This document shows positions 26,524-34,855 of a DNA stretch of 64,000 bases, in pieces (the stretch's first letter is position 1; every line of letters starts with the position of its first letter). A model generated the notes under the pieces. It was not told where the DNA came from. It did no database searches and was given only the letters and a program-made list of their open reading frames with translations. Source of the DNA: Candidatus Aminicenantota bacterium. GTDB taxonomy: Bacteria > Acidobacteriota > Aminicenantia > S016-38. Position numbers and translations under genes: made by a program. The stretch spans positions 275,447 through 339,446 of the forward strand of contig JALSNJ010000026.1 of the NCBI GenBank assembly GCA_026987025.1, given 5' to 3'.

Positions 26524-26984
26524 AGCAGCCCTCCCAGAACCACACCCTTGGGATAAAACCTCTTCTGCTCCTCCCATTGAAGCACGAAGAGGTCCGTCAC
26601 AGGATAAACCAGCCTTCCCGTAAGGGTCGGTGAATTTATCCTGTCGTAAACTTCTATGTAAACGGTTTTTGCTCCGAAAATTTTTCCCAGCCAGAAGAAG
26701 GGAACAGCCACCCCGGCCCCGGTGGAGACCACCAGCCAGGGTTTCTCTTTAATAAACACCTTCATGGCCAAAAGAGTATTTCTCAAAAGATTCCACAGGT
26801 TTCGGGTGGTAGGGAAATAGGCCCAGTAGATTTTTTCCCCTTTCAAAAGGGAAAGTGTATCCGCCTTTTTAAAGCTAACCCAGACCCGGGGATGCTTTTT
26901 CCACCATTCCTTTAAAAGGTACAACTGAAAGAGGTGGCCCCCGGACGAGCACACCAGGCAAATTTTTTCCCTTTTTCCCCGCAT
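26520..26984 (-). CDS. Glycosyltransferase membrane/acceptor subunit, PssD/Alg14-like
   Basis: The 154-residue protein opens KICLVCSSGGHLFQLYLLK, the Alg14/PssD signature, and has a hydrophobic stretch (VVSTGAGVAVPFFWLGKIFG) and the conserved YIEVYDRINSPTLTGRL. It anchors and activates the catalytic partner encoded next. The ATG is preceded, 10 nt away, by TATAAT and no Shine-Dalgarno, so the mRNA may be leaderless. Confidence 0.85.
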   Translation of the reverse strand: MRGKREKICLVCSSGGHLFQLYLLKEWWKKHPRVWVSFKKADTLSLLKGEKIYWAYFPTTRNLWNLLRNTLLAMKVFIKEKPWLVVSTGAGVAVPFFWLGKIFGAKTVYIEVYDRINSPTLTGRLVYPVTDLFVLQWEEQKRFYPKGVVLGGLL

Positions 26985-26994
26985 TTTTTGAAGA

Positions 26995-27000
26995 ATTATA
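26995..27000 (-). promoter_or_regulatory. -10 element for a leaderless pssDE-like transcript
   Basis: Minus-strand TATAAT ends 10 nt before the ATG at 26984. No convincing -35 is present. Confidence 0.4.
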
Positions 27001-27030
27001 ACATGATGCCCATGAAATAAATGGTAAAAT

Positions 27031-27036
27031 TATAAT
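27031..27036 (+). promoter_or_regulatory. -10 element before the bactofilin-like gene
   Basis: TATAAT in an A/T-rich gap, about 17 nt before an AAGGAGG Shine-Dalgarno. No good -35 match. Confidence 0.35.
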
Positions 27037-27063
27037 ATCCTTAGCCAATAAGGAGGGTAAAAA

Positions 27064-28197
27064 ATGAGGAAATTTGTAATTTCTTTGCTGATGATTCTCC
27101 TGGCCCTTCCGACCCTGGGAGCGAATTTCAAAAGGGGAAAGATAATAGAGGTCTCCAACATCCAGGGGGACCTTTACGCCAGCGGCGAAGAGCTCATAGT
27201 CAAGGGAATTCAGGGAGATGTCCTTTTCTTCGGAAGAAAGGCAAGGCTCTGGGATGTAGATGGAGGGGTCTTTTTCTTGGGGGAAAAGCTCGTACTAAAA
27301 GGCTCGGTGGCAAGAAGCGTAAGGTTCCTGGGTAGGGCCCTGGAGGCCGGAGGAAAAATCCACGGGGACATCCTCTTCGCCGGTCAGGAACTCAGGATAG
27401 AAAGGGAAGCGGAGGTGAATGGGGAAATTTACGCCGCGGGCGATGAGCTGGACCTTTTCGGCAAGGTAGCGGGAAGGGTAAACCTGGGGGGTAACGAGGT
27501 CATTCTCGGCGGAACCTTCCTTTCCGATGTAAAGGTAAAGGCCCACAGGATTATCTTTCTGCCTGATGCGAAGATCCAGGGCAACCTGGAGTACTGGGCT
27601 CCCGGCGAAATAGAGGTTCCGGAGGGAACGGTGGCAGGAAAGATAACCTTCCACAGGTACTCAGGGAAAAAAGTTCAGAAGAAGGCGGAGAAGGAAATCA
27701 AGGAGGAGAAAAAGGCAGAAAAACACGGTAAAAGGGGATTTTTCCTCTCCGGGGCCTGGTTCAAGGTTTCCTGGTTTATAAGCTCCCTGGTTTTGGGATA
27801 CATCTTCCTGTTCCTCTTCCCGGCAGCGGTAAAGAAATTTAGGGAAGAGATGCTGGAAAAACCCCTCAAAGCCCTGCTTCTCGGAGCAGCGGAGGTGGTG
27901 GCCTTTGCGATAATTATCCTTTTATTCTTCGTTCTCGTATATACCTGGATGGTAAGCGTCTTTGCCATTCCCGTCTTCCTCATGGGCCTTTACCTGGCCA
28001 AGCTCCTGGCTGCTCTGGCCGTGGGTTCTACAATTCTCCGGTGGATATTCAAAAAGGAAATTTCCCCCTGGCTGAGCTATCCTCTGGGGCTCATCCTCAT
28101 AACCATCATTGGGATTATTCCTTACATAGGGTGGCTGCTCTGCCTCATACTCAGGCTCTGGGGATTCGGAGCTTTCCTTTACAGGATAAAGATTTAA
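27064..28197 (+). CDS. Bactofilin-like beta-solenoid protein with C-terminal membrane domain
   Basis: The 377-residue protein has a signal peptide (1-19, ending TLGA). A repetitive region follows (about 20-195) with short strands and G-D/E turns (EVSNIQGDLYASGEELIVKG, then GDVLFFGRKARLWDVDGGVF), as in polymer-forming cytoskeletal proteins. A charged lysine-rich linker (about 200-225) precedes about four membrane segments (about 235-377). The exported solenoid would lie in the periplasm, unlike cytoplasmic bactofilins. It overlaps the convergent gene by 4 nt. Function unknown. Confidence 0.72.
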   Translation: MRKFVISLLMILLALPTLGANFKRGKIIEVSNIQGDLYASGEELIVKGIQGDVLFFGRKARLWDVDGGVFFLGEKLVLKGSVARSVRFLGRALEAGGKIHGDILFAGQELRIEREAEVNGEIYAAGDELDLFGKVAGRVNLGGNEVILGGTFLSDVKVKAHRIIFLPDAKIQGNLEYWAPGEIEVPEGTVAGKITFHRYSGKKVQKKAEKEIKEEKKAEKHGKRGFFLSGAWFKVSWFISSLVLGYIFLFLFPAAVKKFREEMLEKPLKALLLGAAEVVAFAIIILLFFVLVYTWMVSVFAIPVFLMGLYLAKLLAALAVGSTILRWIFKKEISPWLSYPLGLILITIIGIIPYIGWLLCLILRLWGFGAFLYRIKI

Positions 28198-29831
28198 AAC
28201 CGGTTTGGTAGAAAAATTAAGGAGGTGAGCTCCTTGCTTCGGCAGAGCTGGATAAGCTCTGCTAAACGGGGAGCTTCGGAAGGGGGAATCCTCCTGCGGG
28301 AGAGCGTAAGGCTGAAGTGAAGGGAAACGCTCTCCCTTCCTTTCTCCACCTCTAAAGAAAACCGGCCCATGGAAAAATTTCTCTTCTTTGAGGGAGGAAG
28401 GTAAATAATCTGGCCCGGCCTTAAAATTTCAAGCTTTATGTCCACCTGAAAGGGCTGGGGAAATTCCACCGGGGTTATCCTGTCCTCTGCGAAGCCCTCA
28501 GCTCCCTCAGGCAAAAGTCCTATGTCCGGTTTTATCCTGATGAGGTTGTCCCGCCCCCTGAGAAGGGCGGAGAAGGTGAGGAGATTCCCAACGATTCTGG
28601 CTTCCTGCAGCTCCGCCGATATTCCCATCTTCCTCAAATAGGCTTTCCCAACCTCGGGTGCATTTCCGTAAAGGACGAAATTTCCCGAACCCTCCAGCTC
28701 TCCCTGGAGCCTCTCTCCCTCTATCCTTATCCTCACCCGGAGGAGGTTCTGCTCAGCTCCAATGGGGGAGGTCCTCTGAAAATGGGGGGTAGATGAGAAA
28801 ATCCAGAGAACCCTGTCCACAGGAAACCTCACGGGTTTCAGGTCGGAAGTTATGTAAAGACCGGGCTTAGCCACATAAACCCCGACTTCATCAAACTGGG
28901 AGATGGCCGGGACCTCCTCTGAAAAGGCATCCTGGGGGGCGGAAAAATAGATTATCGGTTCGTATCCGCTGTTTCTGAGAACCGCCCGCAGCACCATGGC
29001 CATTTCCACAGGGCTGGCGTACCCGCTTTCCAGAACTTCCTTTTCTGAGCGGGCATAAAGGAGGGAGAACCTCAGGGGGAACCTCACCGGCTTCAGCCTG
29101 GCCTTCAGGTATTCCAGGGCGGAGGAGAGATCGGGAAATTTAAATTTATCCTTCAAACCCTCAGAATTCAAAACCTCCTTCACCTCAGCCTCCAGCTCCC
29201 CCCATCCCTGCCTGGCCGAGACCACTAAGGACGGAACCCTGGGCTGAAGGGGCTCATGGGGGTAGGGAGGGAGGTTTACGAACCTCAGAACCGTGGCTTC
29301 CTCCCCCATCCTTGGCTCTTTCATTACCTGAGGGGAAAACCCTTGGGCATGGAAAAAAACCTTTTTAAAGCCCACAAAGGCCCACCTTTTCTCTAAGGAA
29401 GGATAGGGTTCCAGCAGGGGAAATCTGGCATCCAGCACTTCCTGAACCCTGCCCCGAACCTCCACATGGGATTCCGAAGGAACTCCTACCTCAGGGAAAA
29501 CCACCTCATACTTTCGCAGGAAAGAAAAATAAGGAAAAAAGGGAAAATATGGGAAGGACCTGAGGTTACGGGAAGGCACATCTATTTTCCTTCCCTGGGA
29601 GTTAACGGTATAAGCCCTCACCACCCTGAAGGGATATTCCTTGGGCAAGACCATTTCAAAGGTCCTCATAAAATCCTTTGCACCCCAGCCCAGCCTTTTA
29701 ACCGTTCTCTTCATTAGAAAGGTGTAAGCATCGCTTTCTTTTGTAAATTCCCAGACCTCCCTTCTCACCAGGGCATCGCTGCTCATGAGCTTCCCTATTA
29801 ACAAAACCAAAACCAGCAATTTTCCTCTCAT
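28194..29831 (-). CDS. Exported DUF3857-type protein with degenerate transglutaminase-like region
   Basis: The 545-residue protein has a signal peptide (about 1-19). Residues about 20-180 look like DUF3857 (VLPKEYPFRVVRAYTVNSQG). Residues about 230-310 align with a transglutaminase-like fold (GYASPVEMAMVLRAVLRNSG), but the position of the catalytic Cys in the usual G-D-C-x-x-x-A is not Cys. The rest is beta-rich. It is probably periplasmic. Its start lies 4 nt inside the ftsK gene end. No enzymatic role can be assigned. Confidence 0.6.
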   Translation of the reverse strand: MRGKLLVLVLLIGKLMSSDALVRREVWEFTKESDAYTFLMKRTVKRLGWGAKDFMRTFEMVLPKEYPFRVVRAYTVNSQGRKIDVPSRNLRSFPYFPFFPYFSFLRKYEVVFPEVGVPSESHVEVRGRVQEVLDARFPLLEPYPSLEKRWAFVGFKKVFFHAQGFSPQVMKEPRMGEEATVLRFVNLPPYPHEPLQPRVPSLVVSARQGWGELEAEVKEVLNSEGLKDKFKFPDLSSALEYLKARLKPVRFPLRFSLLYARSEKEVLESGYASPVEMAMVLRAVLRNSGYEPIIYFSAPQDAFSEEVPAISQFDEVGVYVAKPGLYITSDLKPVRFPVDRVLWIFSSTPHFQRTSPIGAEQNLLRVRIRIEGERLQGELEGSGNFVLYGNAPEVGKAYLRKMGISAELQEARIVGNLLTFSALLRGRDNLIRIKPDIGLLPEGAEGFAEDRITPVEFPQPFQVDIKLEILRPGQIIYLPPSKKRNFSMGRFSLEVEKGRESVSLHFSLTLSRRRIPPSEAPRLAELIQLCRSKELTSLIFLPNRF

Positions 29832-31957
29832 CCCTCGCCCTCCTCTAAGCTTCTGAGGTATTCCCTGGGGTCCACCAGAATCTCCCTCTTCTTGGTTTTC
29901 GGGTCCTCCGGGGACAAAATACCGTCCTCTTCCATCATGAGGAGGATTCTGGATGCCCTGGGAAAACCTATTCTCAGTCGGCTCTGCAGGAAGGTAGCGG
30001 AAGTTCTCCCTGTGGTAAGCACCAGCTTTATGGCTTTAATGTAAATATCGTCGCTGGAGGAAAGACCCAGAGGTGAGCCTTCGTTCCTTTCTTTAACCTC
30101 GGAAAAAATATCCCTGTAGCGGGGTACTCCGCTGCTTTTAAGATAATCAATCACCCTCATGAGCTCGGCCTCGCTAACGAAGGCACCGTGGACCCTCCTC
30201 AGGATGGAGGAATCCGGGGATTTGAAAAGCATGTCCCCCTTGTTCAGAAGCTTCTCCGCCCCCTCCTGGTCCAGTATGGTTTTTGAGTCAAAGCGGGAGG
30301 GTACCCCCAGGGCTATTCTGGCGGGGAAATTGTTTTTTATGGTGCCGGTTATTATGTCCGTGGAGGGCCTCTGGGTGGCCAGGATAAGGTGAATTCCAGG
30401 GGCTCTGGCCTCCTGGGCCAGGCGGGTAAGGAGCATCTCCATTTCCTTCTGAGCCGAAAGCATAAGGTTGGCCAGCTCGTCTATAACAATAACTATATAA
30501 GGAAGCGGCTCCACCTCCTGGCCCTCCTGGCGAAGCAACTCCGCCTTCTCCCTGTACTGGGCTATGTTCTTCACCCTGAACCTCTCCAGCAGGGCCAGCC
30601 TCCTCTCCATTTCCTTAACGGCCCAGATAAGACTCTGAATGGCCTTGTCCACCTGGGTTATCACCGGAGAAAGAAGATAGGGAATTCCGTTGTAGATCGG
30701 GAACTCTACCCTCTTGGGGTCTATTAAAAGGAATCTCACCTCATCGGGTTTGGCTTTGTAAATCATGGAGAGAAGCATGGCGTTAAGGGCCACGCTTTTT
30801 CCCATCCCCGTCGCCCCTCCTATCAGGAGGTGAGGAAAGGGCCTTAGGTCCACTACGAAGGGACTTCCGTCCACATTTTTTCCTATGGCCAGGGTGAGGG
30901 GGGATGTGGATTGGATGAACTCCCTGGATTCAATGATCTCCCGCAAATATATAAGCTGCCTCTCCCTGTTGGGAACCTCTATACCTATGGTTCTTTTGCC
31001 TGGGAGTCTGGCTATCCTCACATTTTCAGCCCCCAAGGCCAGGGCCACATCCGAAGAGGCTCCTATAACCTGGGAAACCCTTATTCCCGGCTCGGGCTTG
31101 AATTCGTAGACCGTAACCACTGGCCCCGGATTTACCCTCACCACCTTTCCCCTTATACCGAATTCCCTCAGCTTTTCCTCTATCTCCCTTATATTTTCCT
31201 TTACCTCCTGATGGGAAATCACCACCTCCCCCTCCGGCCTCTTCAAAAAGCTCAGGGGGGGTTCCTGAAATTCCAGAACAGGGAAAAGCTCGGGTTCCCT
31301 TTTTGCCGGCTTCTTTTTCTCTCTTTTCTTCCTTCCCCTCTTTGCCCCCGGTGAAGGCATGGGTCTGCTGGCTTTCTCCACCGCCACCTTCACCTCCAGC
31401 ACTACCTTAGCAGCAAAGAAGGCGATTATCTTCTGTAAATATCTGAGGGTGCGCCTCAGGGAAAAATTGGAAAAGGAGTAAAGGGAAAGGAGCAAAAGAA
31501 GGAAGGCCAGAAGGAGGGTTCCCGCCTTTCCCACCAATGGAAGGAAGGACCTGAAGATTATCTCCCCCACAACCCCCCCGGGGGCATAAATCCCCTGGGG
31601 GAAAAATCCTGCCAGAACGGAAGAGAAGGAGGAGGAGAAAAGCAACATTGCTATAAACCTCGGGAAAAACCAGAGCCTCCCCTCAGACCAGCAGGCCCCG
31701 GCCCAGAGGAAAAGGAAAATAACCAGGGCGAAGGAACCGTAGCCGAAGGCCTGAAGCATCCAGAGGGCCACCCTGACTCCCCAGAGGCCGAACCACCCTC
31801 CTCCCTTTCCCAGGCTGGAAGGGGAAAAGCTAACAAGGCTTCCGGCCAAAAAAAGGCCCACAAAAAAAAGGGCTATAGAAAAGGCTTCTCTCCTCCTCAC
31901 CCTAAAATTATATACCAGAAGGGGGTTCCTTCCTAAGGGACCGCCTTGGGACAACAT
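29828..31957 (-). CDS. ftsK: DNA translocase FtsK/SpoIIIE
   Basis: The start chosen is the ATG at 31957, giving 709 residues; the longer open frame runs back through the cobalamin riboswitch and is not expected to be coding. Four membrane segments lie in the first 170 residues, then a basic Lys/Pro-rich linker (about 195-225), then the motor: Walker A GATGMGKS (381-388), Walker B VIVIDELANLM, LATQRPSTDIITGTIKNNFP. A C-terminal winged-helix gamma domain (about 640-700) reads KOPS-type sequences. It moves the chromosome terminus through the division septum. Confidence 0.93.
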   Translation of the reverse strand: MLSQGGPLGRNPLLVYNFRVRRREAFSIALFFVGLFLAGSLVSFSPSSLGKGGGWFGLWGVRVALWMLQAFGYGSFALVIFLFLWAGACWSEGRLWFFPRFIAMLLFSSSFSSVLAGFFPQGIYAPGGVVGEIIFRSFLPLVGKAGTLLLAFLLLLLSLYSFSNFSLRRTLRYLQKIIAFFAAKVVLEVKVAVEKASRPMPSPGAKRGRKKREKKKPAKREPELFPVLEFQEPPLSFLKRPEGEVVISHQEVKENIREIEEKLREFGIRGKVVRVNPGPVVTVYEFKPEPGIRVSQVIGASSDVALALGAENVRIARLPGKRTIGIEVPNRERQLIYLREIIESREFIQSTSPLTLAIGKNVDGSPFVVDLRPFPHLLIGGATGMGKSVALNAMLLSMIYKAKPDEVRFLLIDPKRVEFPIYNGIPYLLSPVITQVDKAIQSLIWAVKEMERRLALLERFRVKNIAQYREKAELLRQEGQEVEPLPYIVIVIDELANLMLSAQKEMEMLLTRLAQEARAPGIHLILATQRPSTDIITGTIKNNFPARIALGVPSRFDSKTILDQEGAEKLLNKGDMLFKSPDSSILRRVHGAFVSEAELMRVIDYLKSSGVPRYRDIFSEVKERNEGSPLGLSSSDDIYIKAIKLVLTTGRTSATFLQSRLRIGFPRASRILLMMEEDGILSPEDPKTKKREILVDPREYLRSLEEGEG

Positions 31958-31978
31958 CCCGTCAAGGAAAAAGGAAGC

Positions 31979-32007
31979 TTGAATTTCTACCGGGGTGGGG
32001 GTAAAAT
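31979..32007 (+). promoter_or_regulatory. Predicted promoter of the riboswitch-btuBDFC operon
   Basis: TTGAAT (31979-31984), 17-nt spacer, TAAAAT (32002-32007). The expected start near 32014 falls just before the aptamer P1 stem at 32017. Confidence 0.6.
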
Positions 32008-32016
32008 TTTCCTCCT

Positions 32017-32240
32017 GGGCTGGGCCAGGGAAGGTGGTGAAAGGCCACCGCTGCCCCCGCAGCTGTAACCGGGGACGAAACCCACAAAGGGCCACTGTCC
32101 CGCCGGGCGGGATGGGAAGGCGTGGGGAGTAGGACGATCCGGGAGCCAGAAGACCTACCAGCCCGGGCCCGAGCTCCATCTTCGGAGGGGGGATGGAGCC
32201 CATGGACTTTCCCCTCCTAAAAACAAAAAGGAGGTTTTCT
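32017..32240 (+). ncRNA. Cobalamin riboswitch with Shine-Dalgarno-sequestering platform
   Basis: The aptamer is closed by P1: GGGCTGG (32017-32023) pairs with CCAGCCC (32158-32164). Inside are GGTGAAAGGCCACC-like P3 elements, the CCCCCGCAGCTGTAACC core, GGGCCACTG, and the B12 box AGCCAGAAGACCTACC (32144-32159). Downstream a hairpin (GCTCCATC 32173-32180 with GATGGAGC 32192-32199) exposes GGAGGGG in its loop. CCTCCT (32213-32218) can pair with the Shine-Dalgarno AGGAGG (32229-32234). Cobalamin binding should repress translation of the B12-uptake genes that follow. Confidence 0.93.
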
Positions 32241-34058
32241 ATGAAAAAATTCCTTTCCTTGTTGGTGGTCCTCCAGTTGGTCTGGGCGGCGAAACCCGCC
32301 AGAAGCGAGGGGGGAAAAACTAAGAAGGAGCTCAAGGAGGAGATCGTGGTGGTGGCGGAAAAGACCCGGGTTCCCTTGCTTAGCCTTGCCAACTCCGTGG
32401 AAAACCTCACCGCCGCCGACTTTGAAAAAGCCGGAGTTCAGGACCTGAAGGAGGCTCTCCAGCTCATGCCCTCCGCTTATGTTCCCAATCACAATTCCCA
32501 CGGAATAATATCCTCCTCCTTTTTCCGGGGCGTCTCCTCGTCCAGGGGAATCTTCGCCCTGGAGGGAATCCCCCTGGTGGACCCCAACTCCTACACCCTT
32601 CCCTTAGATTTCATCCCTGCCTTTTTCCTTTCCTCGGTCCAGACGGTAATGGGTCCCCAGTCTTCCCTTTGGGGAGATGGGGCCATGGGCTTCGCTTCCT
32701 TTTTGGGGCTGGACAGAAGCCCCTGCTCCTCCATCAGGGTAATGGCTGGAGGAATGTCCACCCTATCGGTGGAAGGGAAAACCGGGATAAAAGGGGAAAA
32801 CTACTCCGTTAAAGGCGGTTACAGCTACTTTAACACCGCCGGACTGGCCCCCAACAACCGCTACAAGAGAAACTCTTTCTACTTCACCTCTTCCTTTACC
32901 AGGGGAAATTTTGAGTTAAACCCCTATCTTATCTATACAAATCAACTGGGATACATCCCCTTCAGGGCAAGGGGGGTGCCGGCGGTGGATAGAAGGGCCA
33001 GGGATAAGGTCCTGCTGGCCGCCCTTCCCCTGAACTTCCAGGGAGAAAACCTTAGGTTTACCCTTTCGCCCTATTATTTTTACAAATCCTACATCTTCAC
33101 CGACCCCAACGACCCCTGGGGCATGACCAATGCCTCCACCCTTCTCAAGGAAAGGGGAGTTTACTCCCAGGCGGAGTGGAAGGTGGGAAAGGGCTTCGTC
33201 TTCACTGCAGGAGGAATCTGGAGAAAGCTAAACCTTGAATCCAAAAGCAACCTCAGGATAAATTATCTAAACCTCACCCCTTACTACCTGGATGCCTGGG
33301 CAAATTTGGTCTTCCAGGGAAGGAGGTTCTTCTTCTCCGCCGGAGGAGGATTCTCCCATTCCAAGGGCTACGGGGATAAATTTTCCCCCAAGGTTTCCTC
33401 CTCCTTTTGGTTAAGTAAAAACCTGAAGATAAGGGCCTCTTATTCCCAGGGCTTCCGCTTCCCTTCCCCTTCCCAAACCTGGGGTCCCTGGGGAAACCCA
33501 CTCCTGAAGCCCGAGGAAAGCGAAGGTTACGAAGGGGGGGTGGATATCCTGATAAGCGGTTTTCTCCTTTCCTTCACCTCCTTCAAGACCGAGTTCAAAA
33601 ACCTGATAGTCTTTGACTTCCCCAGCTGGAGGTTCTCCAACCTGGGCAGGGCCAGACTCAGCGGATGGGAAACCAAGGGCTCCCTTTCTGCAGGAAACCT
33701 GTCCGCCTCCCTTTCCATCCTCCATCTGAAGGCCAAGGATTTATCTAAGGATGAAGACCTTTTAAGAAGACCCCAATGGTTATTAAAGGCCTTCCTTGGG
33801 TGGTCTCCTTCGGCCAGGGCTAAATTGTTCCTCTTTTTCGTGTACGCAGGAAAGAGAAAGGACTTTGACGACCTCAACTGGACTGTAGTGGAGAATCCGG
33901 CATACAAACTGGTAAATCTTATGGCCAGATACAGGGTCTGGAAGAACTTAGAGGTATTTCTCCGGGCGGACAACATCTTCAACGAAAATTATCAGGATAT
34001 CTTCGGCTATCCATCTCCGGGAAGAATACTTTATGGGGGAATGGAATTCGGTTTCTGA
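32241..34058 (+). CDS. btuB: TonB-dependent cobalamin receptor
   Basis: The ATG at 32241 is 6 nt after AGGAGG; an in-frame ATG at 32193 lies within the riboswitch platform and is rejected. The 605-residue protein has a signal peptide (about 1-22), a TonB box (EEIVVVAEK, about 35-43), a plug domain (about 45-165) and a beta-barrel ending in the C-terminal Phe (GGMEFGF). The cobalamin riboswitch and the following BtuDFC genes identify the substrate as cobalamin or another corrinoid. Confidence 0.92.
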   Translation: MKKFLSLLVVLQLVWAAKPARSEGGKTKKELKEEIVVVAEKTRVPLLSLANSVENLTAADFEKAGVQDLKEALQLMPSAYVPNHNSHGIISSSFFRGVSSSRGIFALEGIPLVDPNSYTLPLDFIPAFFLSSVQTVMGPQSSLWGDGAMGFASFLGLDRSPCSSIRVMAGGMSTLSVEGKTGIKGENYSVKGGYSYFNTAGLAPNNRYKRNSFYFTSSFTRGNFELNPYLIYTNQLGYIPFRARGVPAVDRRARDKVLLAALPLNFQGENLRFTLSPYYFYKSYIFTDPNDPWGMTNASTLLKERGVYSQAEWKVGKGFVFTAGGIWRKLNLESKSNLRINYLNLTPYYLDAWANLVFQGRRFFFSAGGGFSHSKGYGDKFSPKVSSSFWLSKNLKIRASYSQGFRFPSPSQTWGPWGNPLLKPEESEGYEGGVDILISGFLLSFTSFKTEFKNLIVFDFPSWRFSNLGRARLSGWETKGSLSAGNLSASLSILHLKAKDLSKDEDLLRRPQWLLKAFLGWSPSARAKLFLFFVYAGKRKDFDDLNWTVVENPAYKLVNLMARYRVWKNLEVFLRADNIFNENYQDIFGYPSPGRILYGGMEFGF

Positions 34059-34855
34059 TGCTGAAACTTAGGGGAATTGGGCTAAGCCTCCACGGGAGGG
34101 AGATCCTGAAGGGAATCTCCCTCTCCCTGTTCCCATCCACCCTGGCCTGCCTGTTTGGCCCCAACGGCGCAGGAAAAACCCTTCTGCTGGAGACCGCGGC
34201 CGGCCTGAGAAGGCCCTCCTGCGGGCAGGTCCTCTTAGGGGAAGTCCCCTTGCACCTCCTTTCCCACAAGGAGAGGGCTAAAAAGCTGGCCTTTCTCCCC
34301 CAGAGAAGTAGTTTTTTCTTCCCTTTCCCCGCCGAGGAAGTGGTATCCATGGGATGCTTCGCCGCCGATGGCTGCTTTCCCTTAAAAGTTATGGAGAAGG
34401 TGGGAATTATGCACCTTAGAGGAAGGCTTTTTACAGAGCTCAGCGAAGGGGAAAAAAAGCTGGTCCTCATAGCTAAAATTTTGGCCCAGGGCGCAGACCT
34501 TCTCCTCCTGGACGAGCCCGCCTCCAACCTGGACCTTAAAAACCAGCACATGATTTACCGGATATTGAAGGCGGTTTCCCGGGAAGGGAAGGCTGTTCTG
34601 GTAAGCGAGCACAACCTTTCCCTGGCCAATTTTTGCGAGAGGGTTTATCTTATAGACCAGGGGGAAATTAAAAAAGGGGGAAGCCCCCGGGAGGTTTTAA
34701 GTGAGGAGAACATTAGGAAGGTTTTCTCTATTTCTCCTGACCTTTCTGATATACCCTTTAACCCTCAGGGATTCCCTTCAAAAAGTTCATCGTCTGAATC
34801 CGCCGATAAAAAGGCTGGTCTCCCTTTCCCCGGCCCTGACGGACTCTCTAATTGA
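34058..34855 (+). CDS. btuD: Cobalamin ABC transporter ATPase
   Basis: The 265-residue protein has Walker A GPNGAGKT (34-41), signature LSEGEKKL, Walker B LLLLDEPASNLD and a switch histidine in SEHNLS. The catalytic core ends near residue 225; the last 40 residues (from SISPDLSDIPFNPQ) are low-complexity and are encoded by the DNA that also encodes the signal peptide of the next gene in another frame. It drives BtuC-mediated import. Confidence 0.9.
   Translation: MLKLRGIGLSLHGREILKGISLSLFPSTLACLFGPNGAGKTLLLETAAGLRRPSCGQVLLGEVPLHLLSHKERAKKLAFLPQRSSFFFPFPAEEVVSMGCFAADGCFPLKVMEKVGIMHLRGRLFTELSEGEKKLVLIAKILAQGADLLLLDEPASNLDLKNQHMIYRILKAVSREGKAVLVSEHNLSLANFCERVYLIDQGEIKKGGSPREVLSEENIRKVFSISPDLSDIPFNPQGFPSKSSSSESADKKAGLPFPGPDGLSN

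Noticed and set aside
32193..32240. In-frame ATG at 32193 as the start of btuB.
   Set aside because: It lies in the riboswitch expression platform; the ATG at 32241 has a Shine-Dalgarno and begins a signal peptide.
31958..32410. Upstream extension of the ftsK frame.
   Set aside because: It is antisense to the cobalamin riboswitch and to the start of btuB and has no FtsK-like sequence; the start at 31957 begins just before the membrane region.
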